The notes beneath the pieces were generated by a model. The model was given only the letters and a program-made list of their open reading frames with translations. It ran no database searches and was not told the origin of the DNA. A stretch of 64,000 nt of DNA, taken from assembly GCA_021561035.1 (NCBI GenBank), contig CP067346.1, positions 2,635,001 through 2,699,000 on the forward strand, given 5' to 3'. The position numbers and the translations under genes were made by a program. Positions 17,673 to 26,200 of this stretch are shown one piece after another (positions within the stretch are counted from its first letter, which is position 1; each line of letters begins with the position of its first letter). The stretch is from Clostridioides sp. ES-S-0054-01. GTDB lineage: Bacteria; Bacillota; Clostridia; Peptostreptococcales; Peptostreptococcaceae.

Positions 17673-18360
17673 CCCACACCACCTTTAAATATTTAGGATT
17701 TTTTGGGTCAATTTCTATTTTTTCCCTTATATTCCTAACATGTACCATAACTGTATCTGTATTCACAGCATTTTCATTCCAAACTCTTTCATATATTTCA
17801 TCAGCAGAAAAAACTCTTCCTGCATTTCTCATAAGTAAGCTTAGTATTTTAAATTCTATAGGAGTTGTTTTTATATACTTTCCATCAATACTAACTTCTT
17901 TTGTATTTTCATTTAATTCTAATCCACCTATTGCAAAGATACTATCGTTAGTTTCTACATTTTGCTCTTTATTTCCAATCAGGTTTAGATACTTAGTGTA
18001 TCTTCTAAGTTGTGAATTAACTCTAGCCAATAACTCTAATGGCTTAAAAGGTTTTGTTACATAGTCGTCTGCTCCTATATTAAGCCCCATTATTTTATCA
18101 ACTTCTTCTGATTTTGCAGATAGCATTATTACTGGGAAATTATGATTTTCTCTAAGCTTCATTGTAAGTGTTATTCCATCCATTTTAGGCATCATTATAT
18201 CAACTATTGCTAAATGTATTTCTTGTTTTTCTATAACCTTAAGACCTTCCAGTCCATTGTACCCCTTAAAAACATTATATCCTTGATTTAATAAGTATAT
18301 TTCTATAGCATCTGCTATTTCCTTTTCATCTTCTACCACCAAAATATTATATGAATTCAT
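17644..18360 (-). CDS. OmpR/PhoB-family response regulator
   Basis: A cytosolic DNA-binding partner of the histidine kinase, 238 residues. The receiver domain (1-120) has acidic residues VVEDE at 8-12, the phospho-acceptor Asp54 in VDIMMPKMDG, and the Lys in TKPFKP. The C-terminal winged HTH (about 145-235) ends in RNIREKIEIDPKNPKYLKVV and GVGYKIE. ATG 18358-18360 has AAAGGAG upstream and a normal receiver start; the frame is open to 18438, but nothing supports that start. A short leader ORF lies about 110 nt upstream. Confidence 0.93.
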   Translation of the reverse strand: MNSYNILVVEDEKEIADAIEIYLLNQGYNVFKGYNGLEGLKVIEKQEIHLAIVDIMMPKMDGITLTMKLRENHNFPVIMLSAKSEEVDKIMGLNIGADDYVTKPFKPLELLARVNSQLRRYTKYLNLIGNKEQNVETNDSIFAIGGLELNENTKEVSIDGKYIKTTPIEFKILSLLMRNAGRVFSADEIYERVWNENAVNTDTVMVHVRNIREKIEIDPKNPKYLKVVWGVGYKIEKI

Positions 18361-18469
18361 TTTAATCTCCTTTATATCAATTAGTTTGTAAATTTTCTTT
18401 ATATCTATGATTATACAATATGATAGAAGTTTTTCCATTTTTATATATATTTATATATTTTTATTTTAG

Positions 18470-18490
18470 TTATTTGTGCTTAATTCCCAT
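18470..18490 (-). CDS. Possible leader peptide MGIKHK upstream of the response regulator
   Basis: A six-codon ORF (ATG GGA ATT AAG CAC AAA TAA) with an excellent AGGAGG 8 nt before its ATG. This is stronger than the ribosome site of most genes here. It lies in the 5' region of the two-component operon. A role in translation-linked control is possible, but I see no clear terminator between it and the regulator. Confidence 0.4.
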   Translation of the reverse strand: MGIKHK

Positions 18491-18629
18491 TTTGAAGACC
18501 TCCTTCTAGTATACGTTTAGTATTGTTTCATTTTGTTTATATACTTAATATTAAAGTTAAAAACTTAAGATATTATATATACTTTTCTAAAGATTTTCTA
18601 AAGATTTAAATATATTCAAAATTAATATG

Positions 18630-18714
18630 CACAAAAAAAGTAGCTCTTATTGTATCAATTAAATCAATGCTTTGAAATATAATATTAATATCAATAAAAT
18701 CTACTTTTTAATTT
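18630..18714 (-). terminator. Long imperfect hairpin ending in T run after the nitroreductase gene
   Basis: Outer arms AAAAAGTAG and CTACTTTTT with further partial pairing (TTATTG with CAATAA) inside a long A+T-rich loop. On the minus strand it ends in seven T residues, so it can serve as a terminator. The rest of 18491-18763 is A+T-rich spacer plus the unplaced promoter of the two-component operon. Confidence 0.5.
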
Positions 18715-18763
18715 TTAAGATATTTATTTTTAATTTATTTTGTTTTTAGAATGTTATTACTTT

Positions 18764-19420
18764 TTATTTTATAAATGTACATATTTCTTCTACTGGTTTT
18801 TTAGATGGGCTCTTTAGGTTATCCTCTGGTACTCCAAGAGCTAACATTGCTCCTAAAAAATACTCTCCCTTTTCAAATCCAGTTTCTGCTTCTAAAACAG
18901 CCTCTATCTCATCTGCTGCATAGTTTTGACTTGTCAACCAGCAAGAACCATATCCAAGTTCAATTGCTGATAGTGTAAAGTTTTCAATTGCAGCACCTAA
19001 ACTCTGCATACCTGGATTTCTTATGAATAATTTATCTATAGTCTCCTTAGATGCATCTATAAGCTCTAATTCATAATATCCTGATGGATTATATACCTTT
19101 GTAAAAACTAATACTAAAACTGGAGCTTTTAAATAAAATAATGTAAAGTTTGGCACAAATTTTCTAAATCTATTAGCCTTTTCTTCTGAAACTTTATCCA
19201 TTTCTACAAGTATTTCTTCTTGTTTTTTAGTTATCACATCTGCTATCTTTTCCATCAAATCACGGCGTTTTATAACTACAAAATGCCAGTTTTGAATATT
19301 CTTTCCTGATGGAGCTGCCCCTGCTGCTTTTATCATTTTTAAAATATCTTCATCTAAGACATCTTTATTTTTAAACTTTCTTACACTTTGTCTTTTAAAA
19401 ATAGTATCTTGTAATTCCAT
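18764..19420 (-). CDS. Nitroreductase-family flavoprotein
   Basis: An FMN-dependent NAD(P)H oxidoreductase of 218 residues. The FMN-binding N-terminus has RQSVRKF and, near residue 35, AAPSGKNIQNWHFVVI. The C-terminal half holds GAAIENFTLSAIELGYGSCWLT, the usual dimer-interface and FMN-phosphate segment, and ends with GVPEDNLKSPSKKPVEEI. The substrate is unknown; relatives reduce quinones, nitroaromatics or flavins. AGGGGG precedes the ATG. It is a single gene between the two-component system and a HAD phosphatase. Confidence 0.88.
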   Translation of the reverse strand: MELQDTIFKRQSVRKFKNKDVLDEDILKMIKAAGAAPSGKNIQNWHFVVIKRRDLMEKIADVITKKQEEILVEMDKVSEEKANRFRKFVPNFTLFYLKAPVLVLVFTKVYNPSGYYELELIDASKETIDKLFIRNPGMQSLGAAIENFTLSAIELGYGSCWLTSQNYAADEIEAVLEAETGFEKGEYFLGAMLALGVPEDNLKSPSKKPVEEICTFIK

Positions 19421-19474
19421 TTTTAAATCCCCCTATAGCTTTTTATTTATTTTAATATAATTTTTAAACTCATC

Positions 19475-20104
19475 TTATTTTAATATATCATGTTCTAATA
19501 AATCTTTAAATGAGTCTATAAAATAATCATATACATCCACATTCCCAAATCCATATTTCGCATATATAAAAGGTATACCTACAAACTTAGCACTATTTGC
19601 ATCACCTTGCGTATCTCCAACATAGATTGGGTTTATTAATTTATTTCTTTCAATTATAAGTTTATTATTTTCCCCTTTGTGTAAACCAGTATTTCCTGGA
19701 CATTCAAAGTCTATAAAATACTGTTCTAGCTTATGTGCTTTTAAAAAAGATTCTATATATCCAGCTTGACAATTACTTACTATAAATAATTTATACTTTT
19801 TAGAGAGTAACTTAAGAGTATCTTCTATATCATCAAACAATTTAGCCCCATTTTCAGATAAATATTCACATTCTTTTAAAGAACATTCATTCAATAAATT
19901 CATTCTTTCCTCTTCATTTAAATTTGGAAATAAACGATTTGCTATTTCATCAAAAGAAAGCCCCATAACACTTCTAAATAAATCTTTTGTGACATTTAAA
20001 TCGATTTCTTTATGTTTACTTAAAACATCCTGCCAGACCTTGCATACTTCTTCAGTTGAATCCCATAACGTTCCATCTAAATCAAAAATAATACTATCTA
20101 CCAC
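19475..20104 (-). CDS. HAD-superfamily phosphatase, phosphoglycolate-phosphatase-like
   Basis: A 209-residue haloacid-dehalogenase hydrolase. Motif I is DLDGTLWD (residues 8-15, with nucleophile Asp), motif II is IVSNC near residue 110, and motif III/IV is the Lys region followed by YVGDTQGDANSA. The cap domain is alpha-helical. The substrate is unknown; phosphoglycolate or another small phosphoester is likely. The start is GTG at 20102-20104 with AGGGGG upstream, and it gives the expected short N-terminus before motif I. A terminator separates it from thiN. Confidence 0.85.
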   Translation of the reverse strand: MVDSIIFDLDGTLWDSTEEVCKVWQDVLSKHKEIDLNVTKDLFRSVMGLSFDEIANRLFPNLNEEERMNLLNECSLKECEYLSENGAKLFDDIEDTLKLLSKKYKLFIVSNCQAGYIESFLKAHKLEQYFIDFECPGNTGLHKGENNKLIIERNKLINPIYVGDTQGDANSAKFVGIPFIYAKYGFGNVDVYDYFIDSFKDLLEHDILK

Positions 20105-20154
20105 AAAAAATCCCCCTTATGTCAAAATTTATTATCTATCTATAATTATATACT

Positions 20155-20200
20155 AAAAAGCAGATACAATCATAAATATATTTTACTTGATTGTATCTGC
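20155..20200 (-). terminator. Terminator ending the large housekeeping run after thiN
   Basis: A perfect 13-bp stem (GCAGATACAATCA with its complement, 20160-20172 and 20188-20200), followed on the minus strand by TTTTT, 35 nt after the thiN stop. Confidence 0.9.
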
Positions 20201-20234
20201 TCTGTAATATAAAATCAATTGTCAAAATCAACTT

Positions 20235-20876
20235 TTATAAATTTCTAACTACAAGTACACAACCTTGCTCTACTTTAATCTTACAAGAATTACTCAACAT
20301 AACATTTGATATTCCAATAGGTATAGAGTATTTCATATAATAGTTGTCTAGAGGGTATTCTAAACCAGTAAGTGTTACACTTTTAGCGTCACCTTTTATA
20401 GCTATTACAGAAATAGTGTCACCTGAATTTCCATACAATGTAATTTCCTCATTTTCAACTATATACATCTCTTCTTTATCAGAAAGTATCCTAGAATATA
20501 TACCATCTTCTTTTAAATAATATAATAGCTTTATATTTGCAAGAGTATGGTCAATCCTTCCACCTAAGGCACCAAAAAAATCAATATGATTTGCTTTAAG
20601 GGTCTTAGCTAAAAAAAGACAAAGTTCTGTATCAGTCTCATCTTTCTTAGATGGAAATTTTTCAAATTTAACACCTTTATTTTTATAGAAGTTTATCTTA
20701 TCTTCTTCTACTGAATCTAAATCTCCTAATATATAATCTGGCATTATTTCCATTTTATAAGTGTGATTTGCCCCTCCATCTGCACATATTATGCAGTCAT
20801 AACATTCTTTAATTATAATATCTTTTGTAACTTCATAATTTTCAATTTCACCATTTAAGACAATACAGATTTTCAT
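20235..20876 (-). CDS. thiN: Thiamine pyrophosphokinase
   Basis: Transfers pyrophosphate from ATP to thiamine to make thiamine diphosphate. The 213-residue protein has the N-terminal Rossmann-like half with CADGGANHTYKM, PDYILGDLDSV and KDETDTELCL (Asp-rich metal site). GALGGRIDHTLANI follows, then the C-terminal beta domain with the thiamine pocket. The start is 8 nt after the rpe stop without a clear ribosome site, which suggests translational coupling. The rsgA-rpe-thiN order is common in Firmicutes. Confidence 0.93.
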   Translation of the reverse strand: MKICIVLNGEIENYEVTKDIIIKECYDCIICADGGANHTYKMEIMPDYILGDLDSVEEDKINFYKNKGVKFEKFPSKKDETDTELCLFLAKTLKANHIDFFGALGGRIDHTLANIKLLYYLKEDGIYSRILSDKEEMYIVENEEITLYGNSGDTISVIAIKGDAKSVTLTGLEYPLDNYYMKYSIPIGISNVMLSNSCKIKVEQGCVLVVRNL

Positions 20877-20884
20877 TCTTAAAC

Positions 20885-21556
20885 TTAAACTAATTCTTCA
20901 AGGGAAGAATTCTTTCTAAATAAATTAACTGTTTCTTGAATGTCATCACTTCCAAATATTGCAGAACCTGCTACTATCACATTAGCTCCTGCTTGTACAA
21001 CTTCAGCTACATTTTTAGGGCTTATACCGCCATCGACTTCTATATCGATATTTAACCCTTGACTATCTATAATAGCTTTTAACTCTTTAATCTTATCTAA
21101 AACACAAGGTATAAATGATTGCCCTCCAAATCCAGGGTTAACAGACATCAATAATACCATATCTAAATCAGGTAGTATATGTTTAATAGTATCTATTGGT
21201 GTAGCTGGATTAAGTACTACACCTGCTTTTATTCCATGTGATTTTATATTTTGTATAGTTCTATGTAGATGAACACAAGCCTCCTGGTGAACAGTTATTA
21301 TGTCACATCCTGCTTTTACAAACTCTTCAATATACTGGTCTGGATTTTCTATCATAAGATGAGCATCAAATACCATATTTATATTTTCTTTCTTTAAACT
21401 TTTAACTACAAGTGGTCCTAATGTAATGTTTGGTACAAAGTGTCCATCCATTACATCAATATGAAGATATTCACATCCTGCACTTTCTACCTTTCTTATA
21501 TCCTCTAATAATTTTGCAAAATCTGCTGATAATATTGATGGTGCTAATTTAATCAT
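20885..21556 (-). CDS. rpe: Ribulose-phosphate 3-epimerase
   Basis: Interconverts ribulose 5-phosphate and xylulose 5-phosphate in the pentose phosphate pathway. It is a TIM barrel of 223 residues with the family signatures APSILSADFAKL at the start, HIDVMDGHFVPNITLGP near residues 33-49 (metal-binding His and Asp), MSVNPGFGGQ and VDGGI. AGGAGG lies upstream of the ATG. It sits 4 nt after rsgA and 8 nt before thiN, in one transcription unit. Confidence 0.96.
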   Translation of the reverse strand: MIKLAPSILSADFAKLLEDIRKVESAGCEYLHIDVMDGHFVPNITLGPLVVKSLKKENINMVFDAHLMIENPDQYIEEFVKAGCDIITVHQEACVHLHRTIQNIKSHGIKAGVVLNPATPIDTIKHILPDLDMVLLMSVNPGFGGQSFIPCVLDKIKELKAIIDSQGLNIDIEVDGGISPKNVAEVVQAGANVIVAGSAIFGSDDIQETVNLFRKNSSLEELV

Positions 21557-21560
21557 GTTT

Positions 21561-22445
21561 CTAATACCTCCTACTGTTATTTTGTCTTATTTCATTTAGT
21601 AGCTGTATATAACTATCATATCTTTCTTTAGATATTTCTCCATTTGCGACAGCTTCTTTTATAGCACAATTAGGTTCATTTTCATGAATACATTTTGAAC
21701 CAAACTTACAATCATTAAATTTATCAAATTCTATAAAGTAATCTTTAAGTTCTACTTCCTCTATATCTTCAAGTGCAAGTGAACTAAAACCTGGCGTATC
21801 TGCAACCATTCCACCAAATTCCAATTTTAAAAGCTCAGCATGACGAGTAGTGTGTTTTCCCCTTTTTATTTTATCACTTACCACTCCTGTTTGAAGTTTA
21901 AAATTTTCATCTATTTCATTTAGCAAGCTTGATTTTCCAACTCCAGATGGACCTGCAAATACTACGACATTTTCTTTTAGTTCGTCTTTTACTTTATCTA
22001 TATTTAACTTAGTAATATTGCTTACAGGTATTACCTTATATCCACTAAGTTCATATATATTTTTAACAGTTTCTAATATATCATTATCATCTAAATCTGC
22101 TTTTGTAAGGATTATTACAGTTTCTAAATTTTCTTTTTCTGCCAAAACTATAAATCTATCTAAAAGAGATAAGTTTGGTTTAGGATTTTTTATTGCAAAT
22201 ACTATTAATGCCTTATCTACATTTGCTATAGGAGGTCTTATAAGTTCTGTATCTCTACTATCTATTTCTTCTAAGATACCTTTTTTTCCATCTTCATCAA
22301 CAATACTTATTTTGACTCTATCGCCAACTAGAGGTGTTATTTTCTGCTTTCTAAATATTCCTCTAGCCTTACATTCATAAATGCCATTATCTGTATCTAC
22401 ATAATAAAATCCACTAATCCCCTTTATAATTTTTCCTTCTAGCAT
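21561..22445 (-). CDS. rsgA: Ribosome small subunit-dependent GTPase A
   Basis: A circularly permuted GTPase that helps late 30S assembly. The N-terminal OB fold (about 1-70) is followed by the G domain with permuted motif order: TKADL (G4), GPSGVGKSSLLN (G1), DTPGFSS (G3). The C-terminal zinc-binding segment has Cys and His in FGSKCIHENEPNC. I chose ATG 22443-22445 (294 residues), which is preceded by GGGAGG; an in-frame ATG 30 nt earlier has no site. It heads the rsgA-rpe-thiN unit, about 100 nt from the SDR gene. Confidence 0.95.
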   Translation of the reverse strand: MLEGKIIKGISGFYYVDTDNGIYECKARGIFRKQKITPLVGDRVKISIVDEDGKKGILEEIDSRDTELIRPPIANVDKALIVFAIKNPKPNLSLLDRFIVLAEKENLETVIILTKADLDDNDILETVKNIYELSGYKVIPVSNITKLNIDKVKDELKENVVVFAGPSGVGKSSLLNEIDENFKLQTGVVSDKIKRGKHTTRHAELLKLEFGGMVADTPGFSSLALEDIEEVELKDYFIEFDKFNDCKFGSKCIHENEPNCAIKEAVANGEISKERYDSYIQLLNEIRQNNSRRY

Positions 22446-22542
22446 CAAATGCCTCCCTTTATAAAATTTGTACAAACATATACTATTTATGAGTAGTATA
22501 TCGTGTTATTCTCTCCTATTTTTATATAATACCATATTTTTT

Positions 22543-23280
22543 TTAAATAACAAATCCTCCGTTTGGACTAATTACTTGACCAGTGATAAAATTTGATTTA
22601 TCTGATGCCAAGAAAATAGCACAATTTGCTATATCTTCTGAAGTTCCTAGCCTCATTAGAGGAGTTTCTTCTACAAGAAAATTTATATCTTCTTCATTAT
22701 ATCCAGACAACATGTCAGTATTAATAACACCTGGAGCTATACTATTTACTCTAATATTTGATGGACCTACTTCTTTAGCTAATGCCTTTGTCATTCCTAT
22801 TATACCTGCTTTTGTTATAGAATAATGCACTTCACAAGAAGCACCTGATATACCCCAAATTGAAGATATATTAATTATATTTCCTTTTTTTTCTGATATC
22901 ATGTATTTTAAAGCAACTTGTGAACAATAAAAGCTTCCCTTTAAATTAATATTCATCATATTATCCCAGTCTTCGTCAGTTATATCTGTAAACAACTTAT
23001 CTTGACTTATAGCAGCATTGTTCACAAGTACATCCAAACCTCCAAATTCCTTTACACAATAATCTATCATATTCTCTACATCTTCTCTATTTGAAACATC
23101 AGCCTTAAAAAGTTTTACAGAAAAATTTTTTTCATTTAATATAGTAAACAACTCTTTAGCTTCACTTTCTGACTTATTAAAATTTATTAATACATTGTAA
23201 CCTTCTTTTGCAAAAGCTTTAGACATAGCTTTACCAATACCTCTAGAGCCTCCTGTAATTAAAACTGTTTTATTTTTCAT
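22543..23280 (-). CDS. Short-chain dehydrogenase/reductase, FabG-like
   Basis: An NAD(P)-dependent oxidoreductase of 245 residues that resembles 3-oxoacyl-ACP reductase. The cofactor motif TGGSRGIGKA is at residues 8-17, NNAAIS near residue 88, and the catalytic Ser, Tyr and Lys appear as INISSIWG and YSITKAGI. It ends with the typical ITGQVISPNGG. Its place between prkC and rsgA is not a fatty-acid operon, so the natural substrate is open. It has its own upstream spacer after the prkC terminator. Confidence 0.85.
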   Translation of the reverse strand: MKNKTVLITGGSRGIGKAMSKAFAKEGYNVLINFNKSESEAKELFTILNEKNFSVKLFKADVSNREDVENMIDYCVKEFGGLDVLVNNAAISQDKLFTDITDEDWDNMMNINLKGSFYCSQVALKYMISEKKGNIINISSIWGISGASCEVHYSITKAGIIGMTKALAKEVGPSNIRVNSIAPGVINTDMLSGYNEEDINFLVEETPLMRLGTSEDIANCAIFLASDKSNFITGQVISPNGGFVI

Positions 23281-23324
23281 AGATACTTTTCTCCTTATAT
23301 TATAACCAATTCAATATTTTATAC

Positions 23325-23375
23325 AAAACAAACTGCCCTTTAAAGAAAATATTTTCTATAAAAGGACAGCTCTTA
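23325..23375 (-). terminator. Terminator after prkC
   Basis: On the minus strand CTGTCCTTT and AAAGGGCAG pair around an A+T loop, followed by a T-rich stretch just after the prkC stop. Confidence 0.75.
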
Positions 23376-23387
23376 TTTTACTAAAAT

Positions 23388-25412
23388 TTATTCTGTTTTA
23401 CCAGTATTTCCACCAGTGCCTGATGGAGTTTCTCCGTTACCTCCTGAACTTGAACCTCCTGAGTTTCCTCCATTATCTCCTGAGTTTGAGCCTCCTGAAC
23501 TTGAGCCTCCTGAATTATCCCCATTATCTCCTGAATTTGAACCTCCTGAGTTTCCTCCATTATCTCCTGAGTTTGAGCCTCCTGAGTTTCCTCCATTATT
23601 TCCTGAGTTTGAGCCTCCTGAATTTCCTCCATTATTTCCTGAGTTTCCTCCACTAGTTCCTGAATTTGAACCTCCTGAATTTCCTCCACCGTTTCCTGAG
23701 TTTGAACCAGGTTCCGTTGTAGTATTATCATCTGGTGTAGTTGGTGTTTTATTTGGTGTTGTCGGAGTCTGTGTATATGACTTCTCTGAACCTTTACTTA
23801 CATATAAGTTTATCTCATCACCTTCTTGTACTCTTGATGAGTTAGCTCCTGGACTCTGGTTTAGAACCGTACCTTCTTTATATATTGAACTATATTCATA
23901 CTTAACAGTTCCCACTTTTAAGTTGTTTTCTTCAATAAGTTGTTTTGCATTACTTAAAGTAAGTCCCACTACGTTAGGAACAGAAGCCTGATTTGAACCT
24001 TTACTTACAACAACATTTATAGTATCACCCTCTTTGACATTTGTACTTCCACCTTCAGGTGTCTGTGATATTATACAATTTTCATCAACTTCACTACTAT
24101 ACTCTTCACTTTTTACACTTAAGGATAATCCTTCTTTTTCAACAGCACTTTGAGCTTCTTCTAATGTCATATTTACAAGATTAGGGACAGTCAAAGATTT
24201 ACTGCCAAATCCTCCAGCAAATAAAAACTTATATGCTAAGAATACTTGAGCACATAATATCAATATTAAAACAGCTGCAATTACTTTTAATCTTCTTCTA
24301 GATTTTGGGCTTTCCTGTTTTTTCTTCTTTTTCTTAGTTCTCTTACTTGGAGTATTCTTAGGTCTTTGATTCTTTTTAGCTCTCATTATCTCTTCCTCTT
24401 CTTCATCTTCATCTTCTTCATAAAAATCATCATAGTAATCTTCATCATCATCCAAATCAGCTACTTCAACAGGCTTAACCACTCTTTCAGGAGCTGGTTT
24501 TGCAAATGTTGGATTTACAACCTTATTAATTTCCTTTTCATCAATTTTTTTAGTTGCAAAATCATCATATTCTTTTATAAAATCTAAATCAATGTTTTTT
24601 TCTATATACTCTATATCTTCTATCAACTCTTCAGCAGTTTGATATCTATCTGCACTAGATTTTTCTGTAAGCTTTTTTATTGTAGTTCTTACACTTTGAG
24701 GAATTCTAACTTTTTCTTCTGATGTAAAGTCTATATCATCATTAATATGTTGAAGGGCTATAGAAATTGGGCTATCTCCCCTAAACGGAACTTTTCCTAT
24801 CAACATTTCATATAAAACTATACCTAAAGAATACAGGTCAGCATTATTAGTTACAAATTTACCTTTAGCTTGTTCTGGCGAAAAATAGTGCACTGAACCT
24901 ATTATACTACCAATATTTGTCATTGTTGAATTTGAAACAGCTTTGGCTATACCAAAGTCAGCTACTTTTACTACTCTTCCTTCATTAGATATGAGAATAT
25001 TATGAGGTTTTATATCTCTATGTATAATCCCCTTTTTATGTGCAGCACTAAGTGCCATAGCTATTTGTTTTGTTATATCTAGTGCAGTATATTCATCTAA
25101 TATACCTTCATCTTGTATAATCTCTTTTAAATTCTTCCCATCTACAAATTCCATTACAATGTAGTGAACTTTTCCATCTTCACCAACATCATAAACATTT
25201 ACTATATTTGGATGGGAAAGACTTGCTACTGCCTCTGCCTCTCTTTTAAACTTTGTTAAAAATTCATCGTCATCTACAAATTCAGGTCTAAGTACCTTAA
25301 GTGCAACAGTCCTGTTTAATAACCTGTCTTTAGCCTCATATACAAAGGCCATTCCTCCATCACCAATCTTCCTGATGATTTCATATCGATTTCCTAAAAT
25401 TGTATCTCCCAC
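23388..25412 (-). CDS. prkC: Membrane Ser/Thr protein kinase with two PASTA domains and SGN-rich tail
   Basis: A Hanks-type kinase that phosphorylates envelope and division proteins. The kinase domain (about 1-275) has IGDGGMAFVYEA, VALKVL (Lys), HRDIKPHNIL (catalytic Asp) and DFGIAK. An acidic linker (residues about 320-345) and a very basic KKKKKK segment precede one membrane span near 375-395. Outside lie two PASTA domains (about 405-470 and 475-540). A Ser-Gly-Asn-rich tail of about 110 residues follows instead of a third PASTA. The start is GTG with a modest ribosome site, 17 nt after the phosphatase gene. A PASTA kinase with an SGN-rich end matches what is described for C. difficile PrkC. 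Confidence 0.95.
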   Translation of the reverse strand: MGDTILGNRYEIIRKIGDGGMAFVYEAKDRLLNRTVALKVLRPEFVDDDEFLTKFKREAEAVASLSHPNIVNVYDVGEDGKVHYIVMEFVDGKNLKEIIQDEGILDEYTALDITKQIAMALSAAHKKGIIHRDIKPHNILISNEGRVVKVADFGIAKAVSNSTMTNIGSIIGSVHYFSPEQAKGKFVTNNADLYSLGIVLYEMLIGKVPFRGDSPISIALQHINDDIDFTSEEKVRIPQSVRTTIKKLTEKSSADRYQTAEELIEDIEYIEKNIDLDFIKEYDDFATKKIDEKEINKVVNPTFAKPAPERVVKPVEVADLDDDEDYYDDFYEEDEDEEEEEIMRAKKNQRPKNTPSKRTKKKKKKQESPKSRRRLKVIAAVLILILCAQVFLAYKFLFAGGFGSKSLTVPNLVNMTLEEAQSAVEKEGLSLSVKSEEYSSEVDENCIISQTPEGGSTNVKEGDTINVVVSKGSNQASVPNVVGLTLSNAKQLIEENNLKVGTVKYEYSSIYKEGTVLNQSPGANSSRVQEGDEINLYVSKGSEKSYTQTPTTPNKTPTTPDDNTTTEPGSNSGNGGGNSGGSNSGTSGGNSGNNGGNSGGSNSGNNGGNSGGSNSGDNGGNSGGSNSGDNGDNSGGSSSGGSNSGDNGGNSGGSSSGGNGETPSGTGGNTGKTE
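23425..23710 (-). repeat. Degenerate tandem repeats encoding the SGN-rich tail of PrkC
   Basis: About ten imperfect 24-27-nt units encode blocks such as GGSNSGDNGGNS. They are rich in GGA and AAT/AGT codons. Their repeated structure would allow unit gain or loss in frame, so the tail length may vary among strains. Confidence 0.8.
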
Positions 25413-25428
25413 AATATCACCGTCCTAA

Positions 25429-26181
25429 TTATACTTTTATCACTATAACCGAAACATTATCTTTACCAGAAACATCATTGGCCATACTTATCAATTCTTC
25501 ACTTATATTACTAATTCTCTCATATTCATAATCTAATATTAAATCTCTTATATCTTCATCATTAATAAACCCAGTTAATCCATCTGTCGCAAGAAGTATT
25601 ATATCACTTTTTTTGATTTCTTTCTTAAAAATATCTACAACAACCATATCATCTGTTCCAATTGCTCTAGTTATTCTATTCCTCTGTGGATGTCTTCTCG
25701 CCTCTTCTTCTGTAATAACGTGGGCCATCATAAGTTCTTCAACTACGGAATGGTCTATAGTTATTTTATCAAATTTTTCATCTGTTAACAAATAACATCT
25801 GCTATCTCCAACATTTGCCACATATAAGACATTATTATACACTATAGCTGTAACTAATGTAGTTCCCATTCCTTCAAATTCTATATCTTCCATAGATTTT
25901 TTGTGCACAATTGAGTTTACACTATTATAAGCCTGTTTTAATATATCATCTATATAGTCTATTTTTACATTATCATGTTGTAATAAGTTTTCTTTTAGAA
26001 AATCAATTATATTTTCTACTGCTAATTTACTGGCGACTTCACCTTTTTTATGTCCACCCATTCCATCAGCTATGGCAAATATTCCTATTGGACCATGTTC
26101 TGTATCTATAACTTCTCCCTCACAATAGTCTTCATTGTTTTTTCTTATTTTTCCTATATGGGAGGCACAACTATAAACCAT
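25429..26181 (-). CDS. PP2C-family protein phosphatase, partner of PrkC
   Basis: A metal-dependent Ser/Thr phosphatase (PrpC/Stp type) of 250 residues that reverses PrkC phosphorylation. PP2C motifs appear in order: RKNNEDYC near residue 14, ADGMGGHKKGEVAS (metal-binding Asp), GTTLVTA, VGDSRCYLL, LATDGLTGFI and GKDNVSVIVI. No membrane segment is present, so it acts in the cytosol. AGGAGG precedes the ATG. It lies between rlmN and prkC, with 17 nt to prkC, the usual phosphatase-kinase pair of Firmicutes. Confidence 0.95.
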   Translation of the reverse strand: MVYSCASHIGKIRKNNEDYCEGEVIDTEHGPIGIFAIADGMGGHKKGEVASKLAVENIIDFLKENLLQHDNVKIDYIDDILKQAYNSVNSIVHKKSMEDIEFEGMGTTLVTAIVYNNVLYVANVGDSRCYLLTDEKFDKITIDHSVVEELMMAHVITEEEARRHPQRNRITRAIGTDDMVVVDIFKKEIKKSDIILLATDGLTGFINDEDIRDLILDYEYERISNISEELISMANDVSGKDNVSVIVIKV

Positions 26182-26200
26182 ACGACTTCCTCCTTACAAA

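Noticed and set aside
23425..23710. CRISPR-like short repeats
   Set aside because: They are contiguous coding repeats in frame with PrkC, with no constant repeats separated by unique spacers.
23416..23991. Long plus-strand frame rich in Pro and Glu opposite prkC
   Set aside because: It mirrors the Gly-Ser-Asn repeats of the PrkC tail; no ribosome site and no family, so it is a shadow.
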